DNA of 44,056 nucleotides, taken from contig JAGCUP010000081.1 of NCBI GenBank assembly GCA_017962765.1, positions 1 to 44,056 of the forward strand, read 5' to 3'. Positions 15,501 to 24,329 of this stretch are shown here, in pieces. Both the position numbers and the translations under genes were made by a program. The DNA is from Muribaculaceae bacterium. Lineage in GTDB: Bacteria; Bacteroidota; Bacteroidia; Bacteroidales; Muribaculaceae. The stretch's first letter is position 1. The number at the start of each line of letters is the position of its first letter. The notes under the pieces were generated by a model. That model worked only from the letters and a program-made list of their open reading frames with translations, was not told where the DNA came from and searched no databases.

Positions 15501-17558
15501 ATTCCGTAGCGTCAGGTTCACCACCGTGCCGCGGTTCTCGCGCGAACCCGCCGCGATGCTTTGGGCCACCACATGGCCCGTGCCGTTGATGTTCACCCCG
15601 AAGCCAGCGTTCTCCATACTCACAACGGCCTCGCGCGCACTCAATCCTATCACGTCGGGGACACCCTGTGTCGTGGCGGGCGTCTTATAGACACGGTTCG
15701 AGGTGGCGCCGGTTCCCTCACGCAGGAAATTGGTGCTGTTCTTGCGCGAGGCGAAGAAGGTGGGACGGTCCACCCTATTGGAAGGAGGATTGGCGGTATA
15801 ATCGTTGTTCACGTCAAGCAAGCCGCGCGCATACATCTTGAGGGCTATATTCTTCAGCACCACGCCGCTACTGGCACCGGCACCGCGATTGGCACCGCAC
15901 AAAACCACGATGCACGAGTACTTTGGAGCATTATAGGGGAAGAATCCACAAAAGGCCAGTCGCTTGCGGTTAGTGTATTGATTTGTCTTCTCGTCGATAG
16001 TGAAGGCGGTGCCCGTCTTGCCCGCAATCTCCACATTGGGGTCCTGCACCCACTTGCGAGCCGTGCCACGATTTCCCCACACCACATCGTGCAACATGAT
16101 GCGCAACTTGGCGGCGTTCTCGGGGCTGCATACCTGGTCGCGCACATAGGTGATGGGCACGATGCTGTCGGGCTCGCCGGCACGCGAGAGTTTCTTCACG
16201 AGGTGAGGACGCACAAACTTGCCGTCGTTGGCAATGGCGTTATACATGGCCACAGTATAGAGCGGCGGAATTTCGCTGGCATAGCCGTAGCACATACGCG
16301 TGAGAGCCACATGGGCCTCGGTATTGTGTGTAGGCATGGGGAAATAAGGGACACGCTCACCGCCGATTCCCGAATTGAAATGGTCGAAGAATCCCATTGT
16401 ATGCAATCTTTCGACGAAACCGCTGGGGTTAGAATCATATTTCTTGATAATCAAGCGCGACATGCCCACGTTGGACGACGTCTCAATGATTTGGCGCGGG
16501 GTGAGCGCGGCACCACCGTGCGGGTCGTTGATGTCACGGCCATAATAAGTAAAATGGGTACCAGTGGCGATGGGCGTGTTGATGTCGCCCACCACGCCTT
16601 CCTCAAGGGCCACCATCATAGAGATGGGTTTCATCACCGAGCCCGGTTCGATGCCACGCACGGCGTGGTTCACGCCCTCGATAAAGTCGCCGGTCTTGTC
16701 GCTCCAGTCAAGGTTGGAGATAGCTTTTATTTCGCCCGTGGCCACTTCCATAAGAATACATGTCCCCCATTCCGATTCAGTTTCGACACACATCTTGTAG
16801 AGTTCCTCATCGACGATGTCTTGCAGTGAAATGTTGATGGTGGTGGTGATGTCATAGCCCGGGATGGCAGGCTTGCTCTCCCAGTCTACAATATTCGACG
16901 TGAGCTGTATGCGCTTCTTCACGCCCGGCACGCCGTAGAGCAGCGAATCAAGGGCGCGTTCCAGACCAGTGTGGCCGCGCATCGACACTACGCCGTCGAT
17001 GAGCGAATCGCGCGTGTTGCCTATACTTCGGGCAGCCATCGAGCCGTAGGGCCTGGTGCGTTTCACGTTGCTCTCGCTGTAGAAGGCTTTGTTGTTTTTC
17101 AGGAAAGGGAAGTTTTTGAAGCGCTCCAGATCGGAGTGCGACAATTTCGCCGCAAGACGGTAAGAGCGGTTTGTGCGTTTCTCGGCTTGTGCGAGGAGTT
17201 CGGTTTTCCATTCTTCGGCGCTCTTGTCGGCCTTGAAGGCGTGCAGACTGTCGGCGAGTGCATCGATGTACTTGTTGAGAGTGTCTTTCTTGATGGCGGG
17301 CGAGGCCCAGTCGATGCGCGCCGTGTAGTAGTAGAGGTTGGCGGCGAGCACGGTGCCGCTATCGCTCAGGATTTTGCCGCGTTCGGGTACGAGGGGCCGC
17401 TCGCTGGTGAGCAGCGAATCGGCCTTATTGTTCCATGCATGTGCATGGACGACACTGGTTTTCACCATGTTGTAGACTATGGCTCCTGAGAGGAGGAGCA
17501 TGAAGATAATCACGAGCGAATATCGCCCCAGGATTCGTTTTTTGTTAGTTTCCTTCAT
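15498..17558 (-). CDS. ftsI: Septal penicillin-binding protein (FtsI/PBP2B-like) with PASTA domain
   Basis: Class B PBP that cross-links septal peptidoglycan. It has one N-terminal membrane helix (about 12-34), a dimerisation/pedestal region (LVPERGKILSDSG) and a transpeptidase domain with active-site S307 in GSVMK, SSN at 361-363 and KTG at 514-516. A single C-terminal PASTA domain occupies about 631-686 (GVPDVIGLSAREAV). Length 686. Proteobacterial FtsI usually lacks PASTA; a PASTA tail is common for this gene in Bacteroidetes. It lies between the ftsL-like gene and murE. Confidence 0.96.
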   Translation of the reverse strand: MKETNKKRILGRYSLVIIFMLLLSGAIVYNMVKTSVVHAHAWNNKADSLLTSERPLVPERGKILSDSGTVLAANLYYYTARIDWASPAIKKDTLNKYIDALADSLHAFKADKSAEEWKTELLAQAEKRTNRSYRLAAKLSHSDLERFKNFPFLKNNKAFYSESNVKRTRPYGSMAARSIGNTRDSLIDGVVSMRGHTGLERALDSLLYGVPGVKKRIQLTSNIVDWESKPAIPGYDITTTINISLQDIVDEELYKMCVETESEWGTCILMEVATGEIKAISNLDWSDKTGDFIEGVNHAVRGIEPGSVMKPISMMVALEEGVVGDINTPIATGTHFTYYGRDINDPHGGAALTPRQIIETSSNVGMSRLIIKKYDSNPSGFVERLHTMGFFDHFNSGIGGERVPYFPMPTHNTEAHVALTRMCYGYASEIPPLYTVAMYNAIANDGKFVRPHLVKKLSRAGEPDSIVPITYVRDQVCSPENAAKLRIMLHDVVWGNRGTARKWVQDPNVEIAGKTGTAFTIDEKTNQYTNRKRLAFCGFFPYNAPKYSCIVVLCGANRGAGASSGVVLKNIALKMYARGLLDVNNDYTANPPSNRVDRPTFFASRKNSTNFLREGTGATSNRVYKTPATTQGVPDVIGLSAREAVVSMENAGFGVNINGTGHVVAQSIAAGSRENRGTVVNLTLRN

Positions 17559-17590
17559 TTTTTTGTGTTGATTTGAGGTTAATAAACGGG

Positions 17591-17977
17591 TTATTCTTCG
17601 GTTAAGCGGTAAGGGGGCAGGTCGGGACTCGTGAGGTCGATGTGCATCGAATCAACAAGTGCTTTCATGTGGCTTTCCACTATCATGGAATTGTAGCGTG
17701 CACTGGCGTCCACACAGTCGGTGGTGGCATTGTTGAGGTCTTTCTTGAGGCTACCCACGCGCTCAAGATTGTCGAGATAAGTGTATTTGTTAGCTATGTA
17801 CATGAGCACCATGATGGTGGCGGCTAGTACATAAAGCCAGTTGCGCTTGAAGAAATCAAGCGTGAGGAATAGGCGTCCCTGCACAAAACTTTTAACGATT
17901 CCCACTGGGTTGAGTGAGAATGATTTATTGTCGTCTTTTTTGGTCTTGCTTTTGCTATTTTTGCTTTTCTTTGACAT
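17591..17977 (-). CDS. FtsL-like division protein
   Basis: A 128-residue bitopic protein: a Lys/Ser-rich cytoplasmic head (1-20), an amphipathic linker, one membrane helix (about 47-64, LYVLAATIMVLMYIANKY) and a short periplasmic coiled-coil segment (LDNLERVGSLKKDLNNA). Size, topology and location between rsmH and ftsI match the FtsL-like proteins of Bacteroidetes, which partner FtsQ-type proteins in the divisome. Primary sequence similarity to E. coli FtsL is not evident by eye, so the name rests on topology and synteny. Confidence 0.82.
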   Translation of the reverse strand: MSKKSKNSKSKTKKDDNKSFSLNPVGIVKSFVQGRLFLTLDFFKRNWLYVLAATIMVLMYIANKYTYLDNLERVGSLKKDLNNATTDCVDASARYNSMIVESHMKALVDSMHIDLTSPDLPPYRLTEE

Positions 17978-18006
17978 GAGAGCTTGTGAATGAATAAAAG
18001 GTGGAT

Positions 18007-18924
18007 TTATATCTTTTCGCCAATGCGAAGCTTGGCGCTGCGGGCTCGCGGGTTACGCGCCACCTCGTCGTCGGTGGCCACAATCACTTTGCGATTCACG
18101 GGACGCAGGGGCGAAGTGACACGTCCGTAGAAGTCTTTTTCTACCCTTCCCTCCACGTTTCCTGAACGCATAAAGTTTTTCACCATACGGTCCTCGAGTG
18201 AGTGGTAGGCGAGCACCACAAGGCGTCCGCTGGGTTTGAGCAGTTCCAGCGACTGGCGCAACAGTGCCTCGAGGGCGTCCATCTCGTGGTTTACCTCGAT
18301 GCGCAACGCTTGGAACACTTGTGACAGTTCTTTCCTTTCTTGAGCGGGATTGATGAGAGGTCTCACCGCTTCGACCAAGTCGCCCGTAGTGGCTATGGAC
18401 TTCACAGCGCGACGCGAGACAATGGCGTGCGCCAGGCGGCGGGACTGCCGCAGCTCTCCGTAGATGGTGAAGAGCCGCACAAGGTCTTCCTCGTCGTAGT
18501 TTGCCACAATGTGGGCTGCCGTGAGTCGTGCATTGCCATTCATGCGCATATCGAGAGGCGCGTCACCACGGAACGAAAAACCACGTGATGCCTCGTCGAA
18601 ATGATGGAACGACACGCCCAGGTCGGCGAGGATGCCATCCACCGGCTCCATTTCGTAGTAGCGCGCAAAATTGGCTACGAAAGCGAAATTACCGTGTGCA
18701 AACGTAAATCTTTCGTCAGCAATGGCGTTGGCAAAGGCATCAAGGTCTTGGTCCATTCCCATTAGTCGACCATTTTCGCCCAATTTTTCCATGATGGCAC
18801 GACTATGGCCGCCACCTCCGAAAGTCACGTCAATGTAGTGTCCATCGGGCTTGACGCATAATCCAGCGATGCACTCCTCAAGGAGTGCAGGCACATGATA
18901 CACTATGTGGCACTGGTTAGTCAC
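18007..18924 (-). CDS. rsmH: 16S rRNA (cytosine-1402-N4)-methyltransferase
   Basis: S-adenosylmethionine-dependent methyltransferase RsmH (MraW), modifying C1402 of 16S rRNA. The SAM loop is DVTFGGGGHSRAI (33-44), followed by GILADLGVS, FQALRIEVN and LAYHSLEDRMVK. Length 305 is normal. The start appears to be GTG at 18924. It is the first gene of the cluster; the mraZ regulator gene that normally precedes it is absent, and upstream lies a 332-nt divergent spacer towards an aquaporin gene. Confidence 0.97.
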   Translation of the reverse strand: MTNQCHIVYHVPALLEECIAGLCVKPDGHYIDVTFGGGGHSRAIMEKLGENGRLMGMDQDLDAFANAIADERFTFAHGNFAFVANFARYYEMEPVDGILADLGVSFHHFDEASRGFSFRGDAPLDMRMNGNARLTAAHIVANYDEEDLVRLFTIYGELRQSRRLAHAIVSRRAVKSIATTGDLVEAVRPLINPAQERKELSQVFQALRIEVNHEMDALEALLRQSLELLKPSGRLVVLAYHSLEDRMVKNFMRSGNVEGRVEKDFYGRVTSPLRPVNRKVIVATDDEVARNPRARSAKLRIGEKI

Positions 18925-18978
18925 TTTTTCATTTTTAAATTGAGCGTGTAAAATTACAAATTATTTCTCAAAAATTTA

Positions 18979-18986
18979 CAAACCTA
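18979..18986 (-). promoter_or_regulatory. Candidate -7 element for the division cluster
   Basis: The minus strand reads TAGGTTTG, a match to the Bacteroidetes TAnnTTTG, about 55 nt before the rsmH start. A TTG lies 14 nt further upstream (19001-19003), closer than the usual 17-23 nt, so the -33 element is weak. Confidence 0.5.
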
Positions 18987-19194
18987 AACTCATTTTTTTT
19001 CAACATTTAACGAAAAAGTTATTAACAATCAGCCCAAACCACCGCCACCACTGCTTATTTACCCTTGTGAACAACCTTACACAATAATTTTCGCCCGTAA
19101 ACTATCCCACCTATTTTCTAATCTTAATAGACAATTTTGATTGTGATTTTCTTAAAAAAGTGGAATAATTTTTTAAAAAGTTGTGAATTTTTCT

Positions 19195-19202
19195 TACATT
19201 TG
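19195..19202 (+). promoter_or_regulatory. Candidate -7 element for the aquaporin gene
   Basis: TACATTTG matches TAnnTTTG and lies 54 nt before the ATG at 19257. There is no convincing TTG at the expected upstream distance. Confidence 0.5.
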
Positions 19203-19256
19203 TGGCACTAAAACTAATTTATCATTTATTCTATTCACAATTAAATTTTTAAGCTT

Positions 19257-19970
19257 ATGAAAAAATATTTAGCAGAACTTGTGGGTACCTTCGTACTTAC
19301 TTTGCTCGGTTGCGGCGCTGCCGTGAGTCTGGGTTGTAATACAGCCGAAATTGCGGGCACACCCGCTGTGGTTGGCACCGCTTTAGCATTTGGTCTCGCC
19401 GTGGTGGCTATGGCTTACACGATTGGCGGCATCAGTGGTTGCCACATTAACCCGGCTATCACGCTTGGTTGTCTTTTGACTAAACGCATCAGTTTCAAGG
19501 ACAGTATCTTCTACATGATTTTCCAAGTCATCGGTGCAATCGCTGCTGGTGCCCTACTGTGCTACATGTATGGCTGTGAAAGTGGTATTGGAGCCAATAA
19601 CTTGCAAACACTCAAAGAAATTGGTACGGCCGGACAAGTGACGCCCACCTTGGGCCTTGTGGTCGAAATTGTGCTCACTGCACTCTTCGTGCTCGTCGTG
19701 CTGGGTGCCACCGCAAAGGCTAACCTCGGCACCGGCAACTTTGCCGGCCTCGCTATCGGTCTATCGCTCGTTCTCATTCACCTCGTGGGCATCCACTTCA
19801 CCGGCACGAGCGTCAACCCCGCCCGTTCCATCGGTCCCGCCATTTTCGCAGGTGATAAATTCCTTAATAACTTGTGGATTTTCATCGTTGGCCCGTTTGC
19901 CGGCGGCATACTCGCAGCCATCATTTGGAAAATTATCGAGCCCTGCAACTGCAAGAAAGAAGAAGAGTAA
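19257..19970 (+). CDS. AqpZ-like aquaporin
   Basis: Six-helix MIP channel of 237 residues with the two half-helix NPA motifs at 65-67 (GCHINPAITLG) and 187-189 (GTSVNPARSIGPA). R190 follows the second NPA and H175 (LIHL) corresponds to the selectivity-filter histidine of water-selective AqpZ. A water-specific channel is therefore more likely than a glycerol facilitator. The tail ends in a short Cys/Lys/Glu segment (CNCKKEEE). It is a single-gene unit, divergent from rsmH, closed by a strong hairpin at 19993-20027. Confidence 0.95.
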   Translation: MKKYLAELVGTFVLTLLGCGAAVSLGCNTAEIAGTPAVVGTALAFGLAVVAMAYTIGGISGCHINPAITLGCLLTKRISFKDSIFYMIFQVIGAIAAGALLCYMYGCESGIGANNLQTLKEIGTAGQVTPTLGLVVEIVLTALFVLVVLGATAKANLGTGNFAGLAIGLSLVLIHLVGIHFTGTSVNPARSIGPAIFAGDKFLNNLWIFIVGPFAGGILAAIIWKIIEPCNCKKEEE

Positions 19971-19992
19971 ATCTCTTTTCCACTACTTAACC

Positions 19993-20027
19993 AAGCAGCG
20001 CCTTTCCTTATTTGGGAGGCGCTGCTT
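19993..20027. terminator. Bidirectional intrinsic terminator, aquaporin/peptidase
   Basis: Arms AAGCAGCGCCT (19993-20003) and AGGCGCTGCTT (20017-20027) pair perfectly (11 bp) and a T-rich stretch follows on the plus strand. It lies between two convergent genes and can serve both. The sequence is related to the terminator at 22688-22718. Confidence 0.85.
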
Positions 20028-20031
20028 TTCT

Positions 20032-21612
20032 TTAGTAGTTTGACAGAGATAGACCTACGCTAAAGATAAGGTTCACATTGGATAATGTGCCACTAAGGTC
20101 CCAGTCCTCATGATACTCGTCCGACGGTTTGTGATACCAAACAGGCATAGGATATTTATTTGGCTTGCTCACATCCACAGGATGACGGCCATTCTCCAAC
20201 ACCACCGCACGCACACCCTTTTTCACGAAATTATAATGGTCGGAACGGTAAAACCAGCCGTCAGAATTGTCATCGTCGAAATAAATATACCGGCCCTGAG
20301 CGGCGGCGGCAGCCATATAATAATGGTCTAAGTCGCTCTCCCCGCCACCCAAAATCACGACATCGCGCGTCAACTCGGCAGGACCTATGCTCTCAAAATT
20401 AAGGCAGGCCACAGTCTTCTGCATAGGCACGACAGGATGGTCGCAGTAATATGCAGAGCCGAAAAGTCCGCTCTCCTCCGACGAGGGAAAGAAGAACAGC
20501 AGGTCTCGTCGCGGCCTAGGCATCTCCTTGAACTTCTTGGCAACGAGCAAGGCTCCGGCCATGCCAGATGCATTGTCGGCTGCACCGTTATATATCGTAT
20601 CGCCGCGCTCGTCGGCTTTCCCTATTCCCAGGTGGTCCCAGTGAGCACAAAACACTACGGCCTCATCTTCTTGACCGCTCCCACGAAGAATGCCGGCCAC
20701 ATTGCGCGTCTGCTGAATATCGTAAGTGACATTCATTTTCACATCACCTCTCACGTTTAGGGAAAAACTCTTGAAACCAGGCTTTTTCGCATCAGCCAGT
20801 GCCTTGTCCATATCCATGCCGGCAGCAAGAAACAGTTTTTTACAACCGTCCTCATGCAGCCATCCTCTTACGGCCAATTCACTGGCATTGCGCGTATCGG
20901 GATCATAGATGCCTAGATTATTACTCAGGTGCCCATTCACACAGACATGCCACCCGTAACTGGCGGCCTCAGTATTATGGAGCACCAAACAGCCGGCAGC
21001 ACCCTGACGCAGTGCCTCTTCAAACTTATATGTCCAACGACCATAGTATGTCATATTCCGTCCTCTGAAGAGCTTACCATCACAAAAGCCAGGGTCGTTG
21101 ACCATTACAACCACTATCTTGCCTTTCACATCGATGCCCTCGTAGTCATTCCAGCCGTACTCTGGCGCATTAATGCCAAAACCACAAAACACATACTCGG
21201 CCTTCTTTAAATCAATTTTCTTGGTGGCGCGAGTCGTCCAGATGATCACATCGTCGGGATAGCGAAGCACCGATTTCTTCTTCCCGCTCACAGAAAGCCT
21301 GTTGCCCACGGGCTTGGCTGTAACTGCAATCATTTCAAAGGGCTGGAACCAACTGCCATTGAAGGCAGGCTCCAAACCTATTACCTCCAACTGTCGGGCA
21401 AGATAGTCCACCGTCTTGTCCTCATAGGGCGTCATGGGCTTTCTTCCGCCAAACTCATCAAGGGAAAGCACTTTTGTCCATTCCCTCAGCAACTGTTCGT
21501 CACTTCCAGTTTGCAACTGTTCCTGTGTAATCTGTGCACTGGCTGTTGTCAACCCCATGGCGACAAAAGCAATTACCGTCATCAACTCTTTACCATTCAT
21601 TCTCATCAGCAT
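20032..21612 (-). CDS. Secreted M28 family metallopeptidase with PA domain
   Basis: Zinc aminopeptidase-like protein of about 526 residues. There is an N-terminal signal peptide (cleavage after about TTASA|Q), a protease-associated insert (about 135-260, with GKIVVVMVNDPG and GAAGCLVLHN) and a peptidase M28 domain. Co-catalytic zinc ligands are probably H324 and D326 (AHWDHLG), D346 (AADNASG), the E379/E380 pair (SSEESGLFG), E407 (NFES) and H494 (WYHKPSDE). It probably degrades peptides in the periplasm or outside. ATGs at 21612, 21606 and 21600 are all possible. It is a single gene sharing a terminator with the aquaporin gene. Confidence 0.9.
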   Translation of the reverse strand: MLMRMNGKELMTVIAFVAMGLTTASAQITQEQLQTGSDEQLLREWTKVLSLDEFGGRKPMTPYEDKTVDYLARQLEVIGLEPAFNGSWFQPFEMIAVTAKPVGNRLSVSGKKKSVLRYPDDVIIWTTRATKKIDLKKAEYVFCGFGINAPEYGWNDYEGIDVKGKIVVVMVNDPGFCDGKLFRGRNMTYYGRWTYKFEEALRQGAAGCLVLHNTEAASYGWHVCVNGHLSNNLGIYDPDTRNASELAVRGWLHEDGCKKLFLAAGMDMDKALADAKKPGFKSFSLNVRGDVKMNVTYDIQQTRNVAGILRGSGQEDEAVVFCAHWDHLGIGKADERGDTIYNGAADNASGMAGALLVAKKFKEMPRPRRDLLFFFPSSEESGLFGSAYYCDHPVVPMQKTVACLNFESIGPAELTRDVVILGGGESDLDHYYMAAAAAQGRYIYFDDDNSDGWFYRSDHYNFVKKGVRAVVLENGRHPVDVSKPNKYPMPVWYHKPSDEYHEDWDLSGTLSNVNLIFSVGLSLSNY

Positions 21613-21679
21613 CAATAATTATAGATATGGATTGTCGGAAAAGGAATTTTTCCCTTTAACGCCGCCTATTATGGGGTAC

Positions 21680-21687
21680 CAAACGTA
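21680..21687 (-). promoter_or_regulatory. Candidate -7 element for the M28 peptidase gene
   Basis: The minus strand reads TACGTTTG, about 68 nt before the start. No good -33 TTG was found at the usual spacing. Confidence 0.4.
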
Positions 21688-21802
21688 CTTATTGAAAAAT
21701 TCCATCATTATAAGTTTTTTATTTTCTGTAAAGATACAAAATCTTTGGATTTTACCGTCCTTCGGATGTAGGCTCTCTGCTGACTGCGTTCTCAAGCGTA
21801 CA

Positions 21803-22612
21803 CTACTCTACGTCTGGTGCCTGTGAATTTTGTGGCAATCCTGCTGAATCGGTGGCGTTTTTTAAGAGATGTTTTCTCAGTTTACTGCACATGGGAATGA
21901 AAATGATCACCGATACGATACCGGCAATTAAAGCGCAGGTCACGGGAACAATCATGTTGAAAACCATGTCAACCTCCTCCTTGGCAATGATAATAGAGAA
22001 CCACTTTATTGCCTGGCGGCGTAACACAATAAAGACAGCTCTTGATGCCTTGGCTATATACTTTGGGAAAATGCGTTTCACCAGTTGCCGCACCAACCAT
22101 CCCACTGCGCTCTTCATCTTCTGTAACAGTGGGTACTTGCCCAACATTAGTCCTGAACTCTCGATGGCCACGACCTTCTGCACAGTCTTTGTTTCATCGG
22201 TGTGTTCATCTTCCAGTGTGCCGTATAGCAACATGATGCGCTGCATAGCCATGTATAGACACGCTTGAAAGAATAAAATATCAATGGCGCAGCCGATTAT
22301 AATTCCTATGATACTTTCGGGAAAACAGGTTATGAATGACATCAAAAATGCCATAAACCCAAAGCTCCATTTTATCGACTTATACTGCTGTTGCTTCTGC
22401 TCGTCGGTAAGCACGCTGGACAATGATGTCTCCAAAGCCTTGCTACACATCTCATCCTCGTTGTCACGATAGAAGCGATGCACCACCTTGCGCGTGTATC
22501 TTTCTTTGTTGAGACGCACAACATTGATTCTAAGCACGAGCGATAGCAACCACGCGTACTTATTTAAACAGTAATCAATCAGTTTTTTTATCTTGTTGAG
22601 CAAAGCAATCAA
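21803..22612 (-). CDS. Uncharacterised membrane protein
   Basis: 269 residues, family not recognised. The N-terminal half is basic and amphipathic. A hydrophobic hairpin spans about 83-118 (FGFMAFLMSFITCFPESIIGIIIG) and a third helix about 218-240 (FNMIVPVTCALIAGIVSVIIF). Between them is a basic stretch (KRIFPKYIAKASRAVFIVLRRQ). The tail is polar (DSAGLPQNSQAPDVE). The only start in range is TTG at 22612, 10 nt after a good -7 element, so either the message is nearly leaderless or the true start is further in. Base composition is more AT-rich than the division genes. Confidence 0.65.
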   Translation of the reverse strand: MIALLNKIKKLIDYCLNKYAWLLSLVLRINVVRLNKERYTRKVVHRFYRDNEDEMCSKALETSLSSVLTDEQKQQQYKSIKWSFGFMAFLMSFITCFPESIIGIIIGCAIDILFFQACLYMAMQRIMLLYGTLEDEHTDETKTVQKVVAIESSGLMLGKYPLLQKMKSAVGWLVRQLVKRIFPKYIAKASRAVFIVLRRQAIKWFSIIIAKEEVDMVFNMIVPVTCALIAGIVSVIIFIPMCSKLRKHLLKNATDSAGLPQNSQAPDVE

Positions 22613-22622
22613 TTTAATGATG

Positions 22623-22630
22623 CAAATATA
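22623..22630 (-). promoter_or_regulatory. Candidate -7 element for the uncharacterised membrane protein gene
   Basis: The minus strand reads TATATTTG, followed after 10 nt by the TTG start at 22612. That would give a leader of only a few nucleotides. Confidence 0.4.
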
Positions 22631-22687
22631 GTCATAAATCTCAATATATGAGCCTATCGAGATAAAGAAAACTACATCAAAATAAAA

Positions 22688-22718
22688 CGGCGCCTCCCCA
22701 TCAAGTGGAAAGGCGCTG
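22688..22718 (-). terminator. Intrinsic terminator after the nadA/zinc-ribbon operon
   Basis: Arms CGGCGCCT (22688-22695) and AGGCGCTG (22711-22718) pair with one mismatch. On the minus strand the hairpin is followed by GTTTTATTTT. The minus strand begins GCAGCGCCTTTCC, identical to the start of the aquaporin terminator. Confidence 0.75.
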
Positions 22719-22736
22719 CCTTCTTACTTTAATTTT

Positions 22737-23330
22737 TTATCTTCTTTTGAATAGAACAAGTTCGGCATCGACACCATCCTGCCCATACTCGCTTACCAGG
22801 ATGTGATGTTCATCACATGCTATTCCAAAGCAACGCCCTGGAGTACCTTGCTTTTCCACTTGAGTGCCCCAATAACTTGCATTATCGTCGAGCAACTTCA
22901 CAGTGTTACCATTGACATTATATTCCAAATTAACAAACGAGCCTTGTAACACGAACAAATTTTCAATTCGCGGCATATTATGAATGTGTAGCGCATTTAT
23001 TTCATTAATGAGCTGAGCTTTTAGCGGTGACGTAGCATGTGGCACCTGATCGGTCGAGAACTGCCAACGCTTGAGACTGGGATAAAACTCGCGAAGCACC
23101 TCTTTATATTCTTCACGATTGAGGTTGTTGCCCGTGTTTTTGTTATATTCTTCCACAAAGTGTGAACAAAAGTCCACCATTTCTTCCATCGTGAAGTCGC
23201 CAGTGAAAGCTCCGTCCTTATAGCAATAAATACAATATTCTTCGCTCTTGCTCCCATCGGCTTCGGTGCCTAACACCTCCTCGTTGAGCGGCATTCCGCA
23301 ACTTTGGCAAAATTTAATTTCTTGTTCCAT
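22737..23330 (-). CDS. Zinc-ribbon domain protein linked to nadA
   Basis: 197 residues. The N-terminus carries a four-cysteine zinc ribbon, C8/C11 (CQSCGMPL) and C33/C36 (CIYC), matching the putative zinc-ribbon family (PF12674 type) often annotated as transcriptional-regulator-like. The middle contains a short helical segment (MEEMVDFCSHFVEEYNKNTG) and the rest (VNGNTVKLLDDNASYWGTQ) is unassigned. The ATG at 23330 lies 9 nt after the nadA stop, so the two form an operon closed by the terminator at 22688. A link to NAD biosynthesis is positional only. Confidence 0.8.
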   Translation of the reverse strand: MEQEIKFCQSCGMPLNEEVLGTEADGSKSEEYCIYCYKDGAFTGDFTMEEMVDFCSHFVEEYNKNTGNNLNREEYKEVLREFYPSLKRWQFSTDQVPHATSPLKAQLINEINALHIHNMPRIENLFVLQGSFVNLEYNVNGNTVKLLDDNASYWGTQVEKQGTPGRCFGIACDEHHILVSEYGQDGVDAELVLFKRR

Positions 23331-23339
23331 AACTATTAT

Positions 23340-24329
23340 TTATTTAATTAAACCTAATTGGCGGCTCATGTTGAGCATACGCTCAATAGGTTTCACGGCG
23401 GCGCTTGCCACACGCTTGTCAACTTTTATTTCGGGCTGCATATAACGCAACGAATTATACAGTTTTTCGAGGGTTATAAGTTTCATAAAATTGCACTCAT
23501 TGCAGGCGCAGGTGCCGTCCTCGGGCGGAGCCGGAATGAATGTCTTACCAGGACAGTTCTCTCGCATCTTGAACAATATACCGCTCTCGGTGGCCACAAT
23601 AAACTTATCACATTCGCTGTTGATAGCATAGTTGAGAAGAGCCTGTGTGCTGCCCACCTTGTCGGCTATGAGGCGTATGGGCTTCGGACACTCGGGGTGG
23701 ACAAGTATTTTGGCGTCGTCGTTCTCTTTCTTCAACTGCATCAACTTCTCGATGGAGAATTGCTCGTGTACGTGGCACGCTCCGTCCCACAGCACCATAT
23801 TGCGTCCGGTGAGGCCGTTAATGTAGTTGCCCAAGTTGCGATCGGGACCGAATATTATTTTCTCATCTTCGGGCAGCGCCTCCACTATCTCGCGAGCATT
23901 GCCTGAGGTCACCACCACGTCGGTGAGCGCCTTGACGGCGGCACTGGTATTCACATAGCTTACCACAGTGTGGCCCGGATGCGCCTTGATGAATTTTTTG
24001 AATTCGGGTGCCGGACAACTGTCGGCGAGCGAACATCCTGCATTAGTATCTGGCACGATGACCGTCTTCTCGGGACACAGTATTTTAGCGGTCTCGCCCA
24101 TGAAATGAACACCGCAAAGCACTATCACTGGTTCCTCCACCTTGGCGGCAAGCTGTGCCAGTGCGAGACTGTCGCCGATGTGGTCGGCAAGCAGTTGTAT
24201 TTCCTCTCGTTGGTAGTAATGGGCCATGATGACCGCATTGCGTTCTTTTTTGAGCCGCAAAATCTCCTCTTTAAGGTCAATGCCTTCGGGTATGGGTTCA
24301 TCTACATATCCCTTCTTCAAATCCACCAT
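23340..24329 (-). CDS. nadA: Quinolinate synthase NadA
   Basis: Condenses iminoaspartate with dihydroxyacetone phosphate to quinolinate in de novo NAD synthesis, using a [4Fe-4S] cluster. Motifs are MAHYYQREEIQ, LCGVHFMGETAKIL, the Cys in AGCSLADSCP, WDGACHVHE, HPECP, TESGI and the C-terminal GTCACNECNFMK. From the ATG at 24329 the protein has 329 residues; a TTG 12 nt upstream is less likely. nadB and nadC are not nearby. The candidate -7 element at 24539 implies a leader of about 200 nt. Confidence 0.96.
   Translation of the reverse strand: MVDLKKGYVDEPIPEGIDLKEEILRLKKERNAVIMAHYYQREEIQLLADHIGDSLALAQLAAKVEEPVIVLCGVHFMGETAKILCPEKTVIVPDTNAGCSLADSCPAPEFKKFIKAHPGHTVVSYVNTSAAVKALTDVVVTSGNAREIVEALPEDEKIIFGPDRNLGNYINGLTGRNMVLWDGACHVHEQFSIEKLMQLKKENDDAKILVHPECPKPIRLIADKVGSTQALLNYAINSECDKFIVATESGILFKMRENCPGKTFIPAPPEDGTCACNECNFMKLITLEKLYNSLRYMQPEIKVDKRVASAAVKPIERMLNMSRQLGLIK

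Larger units (their letters stand above)
18925..19256. other. Divergent AT-rich spacer, rsmH/aquaporin
   Basis: This 332-nt gap holds candidate -7 elements for both flanking genes and long A/T runs. I see no open frame resembling mraZ, no tRNA and no strong hairpin. Confidence 0.6.
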
